Program-made: the position numbers and the translations under genes
Shown here: positions 10,229-18,514 of the stretch, one piece after another
How the letters are laid out: every line of letters starts with the position of its first letter
How positions within the stretch are numbered: position 1 is the stretch's first letter
The notes under the pieces: generated by a model
The model's input: only the letters and a program-made list of their open reading frames with translations
Database searches by the model: none
Told to the model about the DNA's origin: nothing
DNA from: an uncultured Geobacteraceae bacterium
Lineage (GTDB): Bacteria > Desulfobacterota > Desulfuromonadia > Geobacterales > Pseudopelobacteraceae
Direction of reading: 5' to 3'
Length of the DNA: 41,317 nucleotides
Assembly: GCA_903901875.1 (NCBI GenBank)
Contig: CAIUSO010000034.1
Span: forward strand, 1-41,317

Positions 10229-10257
10229 TGGACAGTACCTTTTCTCGGTGATATAGT
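10229..10257 (+). promoter_or_regulatory. Internal promoter upstream of lptC
   Basis: TGGACA (10229-10234) and TATAGT (10252-10257) are spaced by 17 bases, each one mismatch from the sigma-70 consensus. Transcription would start near 10264, only a few bases before the lptC ATG at 10269. It would let the lpt-rpoN part be expressed separately from the KDO genes. Confidence 0.5.
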
Positions 10258-10268
10258 CCGCCTTAATT

Positions 10269-10838
10269 ATGGTCTCATCCGCTTATATCAGGCCTTTACT
10301 GGCACTACTCGTACTGGCGGCGATAATCGGTATCGCGGTCGTGGTTTTTCGGAATGTACCCCACGGTTCTCCTCCGGCCCACCCGGCAGATCGACAGCTT
10401 CCCCACAATATTGATATTGCGCTGAAAAAGGCCCGCTTCTCCGAGATTCAGGATGGTCGGGTCACGTGGGAGCTTGTTGCCGAGCGTGTGGAGTATGACA
10501 AAAGTGGTGATACGGCCTATTTGACCGGTATTAAAATGGAATTTCAGCGGAACGGTGCCCAGGGCGGGGTGACGGTGACCGCCGATAACGGGGAATACCT
10601 CAGCACGGCAAAGAATGTCCGGCTGAGCGGCCATGTACTGGTTGCTACGGAAGAAGGGGCACGTTTTACCACCGATACTCTCCTGTATACCGGTGCGACT
10701 ACCCAATTCAGCACCGCCGGTCCGGTTCATTTTCGCCAACAGAGATTGGAACTCGCCGCCATTGGCATGGCTTTGAATGTCAAGAACCAGCAGGCCCGTT
10801 TTTCTTCTGCAATTGATGCGTCGGTAACGATGCAATGA
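10269..10838 (+). CDS. lptC: LPS export ABC transporter periplasmic protein LptC
   Basis: 189 residues. LptC is a bitopic inner-membrane protein that takes LPS from LptB2FG and passes it to LptA. One N-terminal membrane helix is visible (LLALLVLAAIIGIAVVVF, about 10-27), followed by a beta-rich periplasmic part (WELVAERVEYDKSGDTAYLTG, ADNGEYL, LSGHVLVATEEG). There is no recognisable ribosome site before ATG 10269, and an in-frame TAG just upstream rules out a longer ATG, GTG or TTG start. Its end overlaps a possible start of lptA. Confidence 0.9.
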   Translation: MVSSAYIRPLLALLVLAAIIGIAVVVFRNVPHGSPPAHPADRQLPHNIDIALKKARFSEIQDGRVTWELVAERVEYDKSGDTAYLTGIKMEFQRNGAQGGVTVTADNGEYLSTAKNVRLSGHVLVATEEGARFTTDTLLYTGATTQFSTAGPVHFRQQRLELAAIGMALNVKNQQARFSSAIDASVTMQ

Positions 10839-10864
10839 CTTTATACCGGTTCCGGGTACGAGAG

Positions 10865-11383
10865 ATGAAACATATACTGATCTTCGGCATAGTGGCCTGT
10901 TTCTGGTGTATAACCGCCTCCGTGGCGCTTTCAGCGACGCCGGTTCACAAGGATCGCCCCAACCTGCCCATTACCGTAAAATCCAATGAACTGACGGCCG
11001 ACAACAAAGGTAAGACGGCGATTTTTTCCGGCAAGGTGGTTGCCCGACAGGGGGATATCACCATTTACTGTGACCGGTTGGTGGTGAATTATGCCGATAA
11101 AAATGGTGATGTTGAAAAGGTAGAGGCGTCGGGTAATGTCAGGATCATTCAACTTAACCGGACCGGATTTGCCGAACAGGCGGTCTATGATAGCCGTGTC
11201 GGTCGCATTGTACTGACCGGTTCCCCACGGGTTGTGCAGGGGGGAGACAGCATCAGCGGAAAAGTGATCACCTATTATGTCGATGATGAAAAGAGCGACG
11301 TGTCAAGTGGCGGTGATCCCAAGGCCCGCGTCGAGGCGGTCATAAATCCGTCTCCAAGGAAAAGTGATGCCGGCGGCCGCTGA
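10865..11383 (+). CDS. lptA: LPS transport periplasmic protein LptA (OstA-like)
   Basis: 172 residues from this start. LptA forms the periplasmic bridge that carries LPS to the outer membrane. A signal peptide (MKHILIFGIVACFWCITASVALSA) is followed by the OstA-like beta-jellyroll: ITVKSNELTADNKGKTAIFSGKV, then VARQGDITIYCDRLVV, then VEKVEASGNVRI. An alternative ATG at 10835 gives ten more residues and an ATGA overlap with lptC; I prefer 10865 because it gives a normal signal peptide, but neither start has a strong ribosome site. lptB follows with a short overlap. Confidence 0.9.
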   Translation: MKHILIFGIVACFWCITASVALSATPVHKDRPNLPITVKSNELTADNKGKTAIFSGKVVARQGDITIYCDRLVVNYADKNGDVEKVEASGNVRIIQLNRTGFAEQAVYDSRVGRIVLTGSPRVVQGGDSISGKVITYYVDDEKSDVSSGGDPKARVEAVINPSPRKSDAGGR

Positions 11384-12107
11384 TTCACGACTCTGGACGA
11401 AGTCACTCAAGAAGAATTACGGCAACCGCCAGGTGGTCTGCGGGGTGGATATTTCCATCAGCTCCGGGTCGGTTATCGGGTTGCTGGGACCCAACGGGGC
11501 CGGTAAAACCACCACTTTCTATATGGTGGTCGGTCTGGCCCACCCGGATGGTGGGCAGGTGTTTCTCGGCGATGACGATATCACGGCACTGCCGATGTAC
11601 CAGCGGGCCCGACGGGGAATCAGTTACCTCCCCCAGGAAGCTTCGGTTTTTCGCAAACTGTCGGTGGCCGATAATCTCATGGCTATTATTGAGACCGTTG
11701 AACCGGACAGGCGGCGGGGACATGAGCGGATGGAGCAGTTGCTGGAAGAGTTTTCAATCACCCACATCGCTTCCTCCAAGGGGTTTGCACTTTCGGGGGG
11801 AGAGCGGCGGCGGGTTGAAATTGCCCGGGCGTTGATTACCAACCCTTCATTTGTGCTGCTGGATGAACCATTTGCCGGTATTGATCCCATTGCCGTAGCC
11901 GATATTCAGCAATTGATCGTTTCACTGAAACAGAAAAACATCGGTGTCCTGATATCGGATCATAACGTACGGGAAACGCTGGGAGTCTGTGATTCCGCCT
12001 ATATTCTGAGTGGCGGCGCAGTGCTTGAACAGGGGACACCGACCGAAATAGCCGGCAGTGAGCGGGCCCGGGAAATTTATCTCGGTAAGGATTTCCGGCT
12101 GTTTTGA
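11367..12107 (+). CDS. lptB: LPS export ABC transporter ATPase LptB
   Basis: About 246 residues. LptB is the cytoplasmic ATPase that powers LPS extraction by LptFG (not in this window). Walker A is GLLGPNGAGKTTTF, the signature FALSGGERRRVEIARAL, Walker B FVLLDEPFAGIDP, and the H-loop ISDHNVRETL. AAGGA lies six bases before ATG 11367; a GTG at 11364 is the alternative. The gene overlaps the end of lptA. Confidence 0.96.
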   Translation: MPAAADSRLWTKSLKKNYGNRQVVCGVDISISSGSVIGLLGPNGAGKTTTFYMVVGLAHPDGGQVFLGDDDITALPMYQRARRGISYLPQEASVFRKLSVADNLMAIIETVEPDRRRGHERMEQLLEEFSITHIASSKGFALSGGERRRVEIARALITNPSFVLLDEPFAGIDPIAVADIQQLIVSLKQKNIGVLISDHNVRETLGVCDSAYILSGGAVLEQGTPTEIAGSERAREIYLGKDFRLF

Positions 12108-12130
12108 GCATATATTAATCGCTGTTTTTG

Positions 12131-12159
12131 TTGTATGGTTTTGTTTATAGTCTTATAAT
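12131..12159 (+). promoter_or_regulatory. Promoter upstream of rpoN
   Basis: TTGTAT (12131-12136), 17 bases, then a perfect TATAAT (12154-12159). It lies in the 78-base gap between lptB and rpoN, about 25 bases before the ATG, so rpoN and the genes after it can have their own sigma-70 start. Confidence 0.55.
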
Positions 12160-12185
12160 CTGCTGGCACCAAGGGAAACTGTTTT

Positions 12186-13628
12186 ATGGCAATGGAGATG
12201 CGTCAACAACTGAAGATGTCCCAGCAACTGGTGATGACCCCCCAGTTGCAGCAGGCTATCAAACTTCTTCAGATGACACGTATCGAACTTCAGGATCTGG
12301 TGGTCCAGGAACTGGAAGAAAATCCGCTTCTGGAAGAGAATACCGATCCGGAAGAGGTGCGGGAACTTGACGTGATGGAAGCGGCCGAACGGGAGATTGA
12401 TCCGGCCGAGAATACGGTTGACTTCCACGAGGTGGAAACCGGTGAAGATACGTTGCGTGACTGGGACAGTTATCTTGACGGTTACAACTACAGTTCGGGA
12501 GAACAACAGTATGGTGGGGACGACGAGCGTCCCTCCTTTGAAAATCTCCTGACCCGCAAGGGAACCCTGATCGACCACCTGCTCTGGCAGCTCCATATGG
12601 GGCAGTATTCCGAGATGGATGTTCGACTGGGGGAGATTATTATCGGCAATGTTGACGAGTCCGGCTATCTGCGGGCCTCCCTTCAGGAAATTGCCGATGC
12701 CGATTCTGCCACCGAAGAAGATGTGCTGGACGTGCTGGAATGTATTCAGGAGTTTGATCCACCCGGAGTTGCCGCCCGTGATCTGCGGGAGTGCCTGCTC
12801 ATTCAGGCCCGCATCCTTGGTATGAAGGGGAGCGTGGTTGAAAGCGTGCTGCTCGATCATCTGGGTGATCTGGAAAAACGCAACTACAAGCAGATTGCCC
12901 GCATACTCAAGGTTGATGTGAACCAGGTGCTGATGGCTTCAAAGATTATTTCCGGCTTTGATCCCCGCCCCGGTTCGTCGTTCAGTACCGATGACGTCCA
13001 TTATATTTCTCCCGATATTTTTGTCCATAAAGTCGGAGATGATTATGTGGTTATGCTGAACGAAGAGGGGTTGCCCAATCTGAAGGTCAGTACCCAGTAT
13101 GCGGAGGGGCGCAGTACGGGGCAGATAGATTCCCAGGCGGAGCACTACATCAGTGACAAGATGCGCTCGGCGGTGTGGCTGATCAAGAGTATCCAGCAGC
13201 GACAACGGACCATTTACAAGGTTGCCAAGAGCATCATCCGCTTTCAGCGGGAGTATTTTGACAACGGCATAGAGTTTCTGCGCCCGCTGGTATTGCGTGA
13301 TGTTGCGGATGATATCGGTATGCATGAATCAACCATCAGTCGTGTTACCACCAACAAGTACATGCAGACCCCCCAGGGACTTCTGGAGCTGAAGTATTTC
13401 TTTAACAGTGGCCTTTCAACCAGCGAGGGTGATTTTGTCGCCTCGGAGAGCGTCAAGAATCGAATCAGGGAAATTATTGAAAAGGAAAATCCGCAAAAGC
13501 CGTTGTCCGATCAGAAAATTGCCGAAATGTTGACCGGTCAGACGGTTAACATCGCGCGTCGCACGGTGACCAAATATCGGGAAATGCTTAACTTTGGATC
13601 TTCTTCGGAACGGAAACGACATTTTTGA
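12186..13628 (+). CDS. rpoN: RNA polymerase sigma-54 factor
   Basis: 480 residues, full length. It directs RNA polymerase to -24/-12 promoters with enhancer-binding activators. Region I is Q- and L-rich (LKMSQQLVMTPQLQQAIKLL), region II is acidic (about 45-110), the core-binding domain follows, then the helix-turn-helix (IGMHESTISRVTTNKYMQT) and the RpoN box ARRTVTKYRE at 457-466. AAGGGAAA precedes ATG 12186. The arrangement lptB-rpoN-hpf-hprK is conserved in many proteobacteria. Confidence 0.98.
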   Translation: MAMEMRQQLKMSQQLVMTPQLQQAIKLLQMTRIELQDLVVQELEENPLLEENTDPEEVRELDVMEAAEREIDPAENTVDFHEVETGEDTLRDWDSYLDGYNYSSGEQQYGGDDERPSFENLLTRKGTLIDHLLWQLHMGQYSEMDVRLGEIIIGNVDESGYLRASLQEIADADSATEEDVLDVLECIQEFDPPGVAARDLRECLLIQARILGMKGSVVESVLLDHLGDLEKRNYKQIARILKVDVNQVLMASKIISGFDPRPGSSFSTDDVHYISPDIFVHKVGDDYVVMLNEEGLPNLKVSTQYAEGRSTGQIDSQAEHYISDKMRSAVWLIKSIQQRQRTIYKVAKSIIRFQREYFDNGIEFLRPLVLRDVADDIGMHESTISRVTTNKYMQTPQGLLELKYFFNSGLSTSEGDFVASESVKNRIREIIEKENPQKPLSDQKIAEMLTGQTVNIARRTVTKYREMLNFGSSSERKRHF

Positions 13629-13652
13629 CGTACTGCCGTGGCGGCAGTCGTC
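13627..13652 (+). promoter_or_regulatory. Hairpin between rpoN and hpf
   Basis: ACTGCCG (13632-13638), a three-base loop and CGGCAGT (13642-13648) form a perfect 7-bp stem, extended by GACG/CGTC around one bulged base. It overlaps the rpoN stop. No T-run follows, so it is more likely an mRNA processing or stability element than a terminator. Confidence 0.4.
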
Positions 13653-13684
13653 CATTTCACCACACAATCACACAGGAGGTATGT

Positions 13685-14233
13685 ATGCAGGTAACGATGA
13701 CATTCAGACACATGGAGCAGAGCGATGCTCTCAAGGCGTACGCTGAAGAAAAGCTTGAGCGGGTTGCCAAGTATATTGACAGTCCCATCAGTGCCCAGGT
13801 TTATTTCTCCGTAGAAAAGAAAATTCGTCACATTGTGGAAATAGTGATCAATTCCAAGGGGATCAGCACCAAGGCCTCTGAATCGACCCACGATATGTAC
13901 GCCGCCATTGATGCCGTTATTGATAAAATCGAGCGTCAGCTGGTTCGATATAAAGAAAAGATCAAAGCTCACAAACCAAATGGTGACGAGCATGGTCGTC
14001 AGCTTTCCAAAAAAATATTCCAGGCTGATAGTATTGAAGCCAGCAGTGAACCGGTGGTTATCAAAACAACCAGTGAAGTTGCCAAACCGATGTCGGTTGA
14101 TGAAGCGGTCATGCAGATGGATCTGCTCCACAAGGATTTCATCGTGTTTATCAATGCCGACAGCAATGAAATCAATGTGCTGTATCGCCGTAAAGACAGT
14201 AATTTCGGTTTGATAGAGCCAGAGCGGGCATAA
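13685..14233 (+). CDS. hpf: Ribosome hibernation promoting factor, long form
   Basis: 182 residues. HPF binds the 30S subunit and, in its long form, pairs ribosomes into 100S dimers in stationary phase. The N-terminal S30AE domain begins MQVTMTFRHMEQSDALKAYAEEKLERV; the C-terminal dimerisation domain is SVDEAVMQMDLLHKDFIVFINADSNEINVLYRRKD, which marks the long form. AGGAGGT lies four bases before ATG 13685. It follows rpoN, its usual neighbour. Confidence 0.95.
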   Translation: MQVTMTFRHMEQSDALKAYAEEKLERVAKYIDSPISAQVYFSVEKKIRHIVEIVINSKGISTKASESTHDMYAAIDAVIDKIERQLVRYKEKIKAHKPNGDEHGRQLSKKIFQADSIEASSEPVVIKTTSEVAKPMSVDEAVMQMDLLHKDFIVFINADSNEINVLYRRKDSNFGLIEPERA

Positions 14234-14247
14234 ACACTTCAGGCCCC

Positions 14248-15207
14248 ATGGACGGAATCTCTCTTTCGATACAGGAAATACTGAACGACAACGAGTACGG
14301 TCTTGGCCTGTCTCTGCTTGCAGGTGCCAAGGGGCTTGTTCAGCGGATTTCCAGTTCACGTATTCAAAAGCCGGGGCTGGCTCTGGCCGGTTATACCGAG
14401 CACCTGCACCCTGACCGGTTGCAGGTGCTCGGTAATACGGAAATATCCTACCTGTATTCGGTCAATAATCAGGTCATTGAGCAGAATCTCACGGCACTCT
14501 GCTCCTTCCCCATTTCCTGCTTTATTGTGACCAAAAATCTACGCCCTCCCCAAATGCTGCTTGATCTTGCCGAGGCCCGTGCCATTCCGGTACTTGCCAC
14601 TGCCCATCAATCTTCGACCTTTATTTCCCTGATCACCAAGTTCCTTGAAGAACGGTTACTGCCGACGATTCACACCCATGGCGTTCTGATGGATGTGTTG
14701 GGGGTCGGGGTACTTCTCTCGGGAAAAAGTGGCATAGGCAAGAGTGAGTGCGCCCTGGATCTGGTTATTCGCGGCCATCGTCTGGTTGCCGACGATATGG
14801 TCTTTATCAAGAAGAAGATGCCGGCGGTGCTGATAGGGCAGGCTGAAGAGGCCCTGCAGTATCTCATGGAGATACGGGGACTCGGGATTATAAATATCAA
14901 GGATCTGTACGGGGTGTCTGCAATTCGTGATAAAAAAATTGTTGATATGCAACTGGAGCTGGTAGAGTGGGATGAAACTCAGGAATATGATCGGTTAGGT
15001 ATTGATGATCGGACGGTCGCTATTCTTGGCATTGAAATACCCCACATTATTATACCGGTGCGTCCGGGACGGAACCTTGGCTCCATCATTGAGGTGGCCG
15101 CCCGGAATAATCTGCTGAAAGGAATGGGCTATCACTCGGCCCGTGATTTTCAGGAACGCCTGATGGCCCGTATTGAAGCTCGGCCCCTGGGCGATGAGGT
15201 CGAATAA
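14248..15207 (+). CDS. hprK: HPr kinase/phosphorylase
   Basis: 319 residues. HprK phosphorylates and dephosphorylates HPr on a serine (Ser46). The C-terminal catalytic domain has the P-loop GKSGIGKS (159-166), the aspartates in HRLVADDM, and the family signature EIRGLGIINIKDLYGVSAI. The N-terminal half (1-130) is the DRTGG-like domain. Its substrate HPr is encoded 1.3 kb downstream and has the target serine. A strong inverted repeat lies inside the coding sequence at 14394-14434. Confidence 0.96.
   Translation: MDGISLSIQEILNDNEYGLGLSLLAGAKGLVQRISSSRIQKPGLALAGYTEHLHPDRLQVLGNTEISYLYSVNNQVIEQNLTALCSFPISCFIVTKNLRPPQMLLDLAEARAIPVLATAHQSSTFISLITKFLEERLLPTIHTHGVLMDVLGVGVLLSGKSGIGKSECALDLVIRGHRLVADDMVFIKKKMPAVLIGQAEEALQYLMEIRGLGIINIKDLYGVSAIRDKKIVDMQLELVEWDETQEYDRLGIDDRTVAILGIEIPHIIIPVRPGRNLGSIIEVAARNNLLKGMGYHSARDFQERLMARIEARPLGDEVE
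14394..14434 (+). repeat. 15-bp perfect inverted repeat inside hprK
   Basis: TACCGAGCACCTGCA (14394-14408) and TGCAGGTGCTCGGTA (14420-14434) are exact complements, separated by 11 bases. In mRNA this is a very stable hairpin about 150 bases into hprK. No T-run follows, so it is not an ordinary terminator. Confidence 0.85.
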
Positions 15208-15211
15208 TCCG

Positions 15212-16075
15212 ATGCGTATCATAATCATAACCGGAATGTCCGGTTCGGGAAAGTCAACCGCTGTCAAGGCCCTTGAAGATGAGGGGTTCTACTGTATTGA
15301 CAATCTGCCTGTCCGTTTGTTCAAACGTTTTGTGGACCTGATCGGCAAATCGGGTGAAGCTTACAAAGGGGTGGTACTGGTTGCCGATATCCGGGGACGG
15401 GAATTTTTCAAGGGGTACAAGGGGGTGCTTGGCAAGGTTACGGAAGCGGGGCATTCTGTGGAGATTTACTTCTTCGACTCCCTGGATGAGGTCCTGATCC
15501 GCCGTTATTCCGAGACCCGCCGCCGTCATCCCGCCGATGAACAGTGTTCGATTCCAGAGGCGATCCGCATCGAACGGGAACGGATGAGCGGCTTGCAGCA
15601 TATGGCCACCCGAATTATTGATACGTCGGAATTTACGGTACACCAGCTGCGGGAGTTTATTCTGAGTGTGGTAAATGGTCAAAACAACGGTGCTAAACTG
15701 GTGGTTGAGGTTCAGTCCTTCGGCTTTAAATATGGGGTGCCCCTTGAGTCGAGTATGGTCATGGACGTCCGGTTTCTCCCCAACCCTTTTTTTGTGCCAC
15801 ACCTTAAAAATCTTTCCGGCCGGGATGATGCTGTCCGCGATTACGTACTGGATAATGTCGTGACAGCACGTTTTCTTGACCATTTTTTCCCACTGCTGGA
15901 TATGTTATTGCCTGCCCACCGTAATGAGGGTAAGTCGTATCTGACCTTGTCAATCGGGTGTACCGGTGGGCGACATCGGTCGGTTGCCATAGCTGAAGCC
16001 ACTGGAATGCATTTGCAGCAAACGTTGCCATCGGTGAGAATTATTCATCGGGATATTGAAAAGGGGCAGAAATGA
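15212..16075 (+). CDS. rapZ: RNase adapter / nucleotide-binding protein RapZ
   Basis: 287 residues. RapZ-family proteins bind nucleotides; in E. coli RapZ directs RNase E to the sRNA GlmZ and so controls glucosamine-6-phosphate supply to the envelope. The Walker A is GMSGSGKST (8-16); the C-terminal domain holds SIGCTGGRHRSVAIAE. The chosen ATG 15212 matches the usual MRIIII-TG start; 15194 is an in-frame alternative. The gene begins just after hprK, and its end overlaps the EIIA gene by ATGA. Its RNA partner here is unknown. Confidence 0.93.
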   Translation: MRIIIITGMSGSGKSTAVKALEDEGFYCIDNLPVRLFKRFVDLIGKSGEAYKGVVLVADIRGREFFKGYKGVLGKVTEAGHSVEIYFFDSLDEVLIRRYSETRRRHPADEQCSIPEAIRIERERMSGLQHMATRIIDTSEFTVHQLREFILSVVNGQNNGAKLVVEVQSFGFKYGVPLESSMVMDVRFLPNPFFVPHLKNLSGRDDAVRDYVLDNVVTARFLDHFFPLLDMLLPAHRNEGKSYLTLSIGCTGGRHRSVAIAEATGMHLQQTLPSVRIIHRDIEKGQK

Positions 16076-16464
16076 TTGGATTAGTGTTGGTTACCCATGC
16101 CGGTCTTGCGACGGCTCTGAAGCGGTCGGCGGAAATGATTGTGGGAACTATTGAAAATTGCGCCATGGTTGAGGTCGTTCCTGAAGAGCAGGCAGATGAT
16201 ATCATGGCCCGGGTGGTGTCGGCAGTGGAGACTGTTCGTGCCGATGGAGCAATCATCATGACTGACCTGTTTGGCGGTACTCCCTCAAATATGGCCTTGT
16301 CATTCCTCAAAGAGGGGAGTATCGAGGTGGTGACCGGCGTCAATCTGCCGATGTTGATCGACTTCACCTCCCGCAGGGAGCGGATGCCGGTTGCCGAACT
16401 GGCCGTCAGCCTGCAACGGGCCGGCCGTGATGGCATCATCATCGCCGGGGAGTTTTTGAAATAA
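16072..16464 (+). CDS. PTS EIIA component, mannose family
   Basis: 130 residues, a free-standing EIIA domain of the mannose type. The phospho-accepting histidine is H9 in GLVLVTHAGLA, and DLFGGTPSNMAL is the second conserved loop. No EIIB, EIIC or EIID gene is present in the window, so it probably has a regulatory role in a phosphorelay from EI and HPr. It is coupled to rapZ by ATGA. Confidence 0.93.
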   Translation: MIGLVLVTHAGLATALKRSAEMIVGTIENCAMVEVVPEEQADDIMARVVSAVETVRADGAIIMTDLFGGTPSNMALSFLKEGSIEVVTGVNLPMLIDFTSRRERMPVAELAVSLQRAGRDGIIIAGEFLK

Positions 16465-16500
16465 CGTCACCACTACGTAAGGCAAGGGAAACAATGAACT

Positions 16501-16767
16501 ATGCTGAGTAAAGAATTTCTGATTGTGAACAAGCTGGGGCTCCATGCCCGTGCTTCGGCCCTGCTGGTGAAAACCTCAAGCCGGTTCAGCTCCGACATCA
16601 AGATCGGCCGTGAAGGTGTTGAAGTGAACGGTAAAAGCATCATGGGTATCATGATGCTTGCCGCTTCAAAGGGTACCACGGTGCAGTTGTCGGTTGAAGG
16701 AGCCGATGAAAATGAGGCATTTCAGGTGATTGGCGAGTTGATTATCAACGGTTTTGGTGAAGAGTAG
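16501..16767 (+). CDS. ptsH: Phosphocarrier protein HPr
   Basis: 88 residues. HPr carries phosphate from EI to EIIA on H15 (LGLHARAS). S46 in GKSIMGIMML is the site used by HPr kinase, which is encoded in the same operon, so both phosphorylations are possible. The small frame starts at 16501; AAGGG lies upstream at a rather long distance. Its stop is one base before the ptsI start codon. Confidence 0.96.
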   Translation: MLSKEFLIVNKLGLHARASALLVKTSSRFSSDIKIGREGVEVNGKSIMGIMMLAASKGTTVQLSVEGADENEAFQVIGELIINGFGEE

Positions 16768-16768
16768 C

Positions 16769-18514
16769 ATGCAGCTGTTTTCCGGAATAGCAGCGTCTCC
16801 CGGAATAGCCTTGGGGAAACTCCGCGTTGTTGATCGGCGCCTCTCGGTGGTTTCAGAGTATCCGATTGCCTACAATGCCGTTGCATCGGAAATAGAGCGA
16901 CTGGTCCGGGCGGTTGAGGAAACACGGGTTGAGCTGGAAACCTTGCGAAGTCGCCTTGCGGAAACAAACGGCGAAGAAAACCTGCTGTTCATTGAAATTC
17001 ATCAGATGATACTGGCCGATGAGCGTCTGGTCATCGAGACCACCGAGAGTATCCGGGGGGCGTTGATCAATGCCGAAGGAGCACTGAGGCGTACCTTGCT
17101 TCGGTACCGGGAAAAGTTTGCCCGTATTAACGATCCCTATCTGAGCGAGCGGATTACCGATGTGGAGATGGTCATCGAGCGTGTGTTGCTTCGCATGGCG
17201 GGAAAAACCGTTGCGCCGCTCCCTGATTGGGAAGAGCAGATCATCATTGCCGCCCACGATTTTTCTCCCGCCGATCTGTTGCAGATTGACCGTACCAACG
17301 TACTGGCGATCATCACTGAAATCGGGGGGCAGACCTCCCATACGGCAATTCTGGCCCGGGCCCTGGACCTGCCGGCTGTCATGGGAGTGGAGGGGATCTG
17401 CGATTTCCTCTATGATGGTGCTGTGGTTGTTGTGGACGGGGTAACCGGTGCCGTCGTCGTACATCCTGATCAGCAGACCTTTCAGGCGGCCTTGCGGCGT
17501 AAACAACAGCACGAGTGTGAAGAAAATGAACTGCTGAAAACGGCTCCCCTTCCGGCGGTTACCCGGGACGGCCACGCCATGCAGCTGCGGGGGAACGTGG
17601 AGATTCCCGAAGAGGGGGCCTCCATACTTCGATATGGTGGGGGAGGGGTTGGGCTGTACCGGACGGAAATGCTGTTCATGAACCGTTCCGTTATGCCCGA
17701 TGAAGAGACCCAGTTTCAGGTGTATCGCTCCATGCAGCTGGCCGTTGCTCCCCATATGCTCACCGTTCGCACCCTGGATGCCGGAGGAGATAAACTTCTT
17801 GAGGGGTTGGACCATGCCGTCGAGGTTAATCCGGCATTGGGGATGCGGGCAATTCGCCTCTCCTTAAGCATGCCGGAAGAATTCAAAAAACAGTTGCGAG
17901 CCATTTTGCGGGTCAGTTCCACCGGTCCGGTGCGGATCATGTTCCCGATGATTTCTGGCCTGGCGGAATTGCGCCGGGCAAAACAGCTCCTTGAAGAGTC
18001 AAAACAGGAGCTTGCCGCCACCGGAATTTCCTTTGATCCCCAGGTGCCGGTTGGCGTGATGATCGAAATTCCTTCGGCGGTGATTCTTGCCGATCTGCTG
18101 GCCCGTGAGGTTGATTTCTTCAGTGTCGGCACCAACGATCTCATCCAGTATACTCTGGCCATTGACCGGAGCAATGAGCAGCTGTCCCATATGTATCATC
18201 CGCTCCATCCGGCGGTGCTCAGATCATTGCGCCGGATTGTCCAGGCGGCCCATGGTGCGGGTATCCCGGCCTGTCTCTGCGGTGAGATGGCGGGTGATCC
18301 CCAATGTCTGCCGGTGCTGCTCGGTCTCGGTTTCGACGAACTTTCCATGGGGGCAGGCTCTCTTTTGCGGGTAAAGCAGATGCTGCGCCGCTGCTCACGG
18401 GAGCGGGCTGCGGTTATTGCGGAGGGGTGTTTTGGCTTTTCAACCGCCGCGGATGTGGAAACCTACCTCACGGCCCATTTCAATGAGGTAACGGCAACAG
18501 GGGACGAACAATGA
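16769..18514 (+). CDS. ptsI: PTS enzyme I (phosphoenolpyruvate-protein phosphotransferase)
   Basis: 581 residues. EI takes phosphate from phosphoenolpyruvate and passes it to HPr. The active histidine is in GGQTSHTAILARALDLPAVMG; the PEP-binding barrel has RTLDAGGDK, MFPMIS, SVGTNDLIQYTLAIDRSNE and CLCGEMAGDP. ATG 16769 is the natural start, right after ptsH; a TTG at 16754 would overlap ptsH. The stop overlaps pilD by ATGA. With no sugar permease nearby, the relay is most likely regulatory. Confidence 0.96.
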   Translation: MQLFSGIAASPGIALGKLRVVDRRLSVVSEYPIAYNAVASEIERLVRAVEETRVELETLRSRLAETNGEENLLFIEIHQMILADERLVIETTESIRGALINAEGALRRTLLRYREKFARINDPYLSERITDVEMVIERVLLRMAGKTVAPLPDWEEQIIIAAHDFSPADLLQIDRTNVLAIITEIGGQTSHTAILARALDLPAVMGVEGICDFLYDGAVVVVDGVTGAVVVHPDQQTFQAALRRKQQHECEENELLKTAPLPAVTRDGHAMQLRGNVEIPEEGASILRYGGGGVGLYRTEMLFMNRSVMPDEETQFQVYRSMQLAVAPHMLTVRTLDAGGDKLLEGLDHAVEVNPALGMRAIRLSLSMPEEFKKQLRAILRVSSTGPVRIMFPMISGLAELRRAKQLLEESKQELAATGISFDPQVPVGVMIEIPSAVILADLLAREVDFFSVGTNDLIQYTLAIDRSNEQLSHMYHPLHPAVLRSLRRIVQAAHGAGIPACLCGEMAGDPQCLPVLLGLGFDELSMGAGSLLRVKQMLRRCSRERAAVIAEGCFGFSTAADVETYLTAHFNEVTATGDEQ

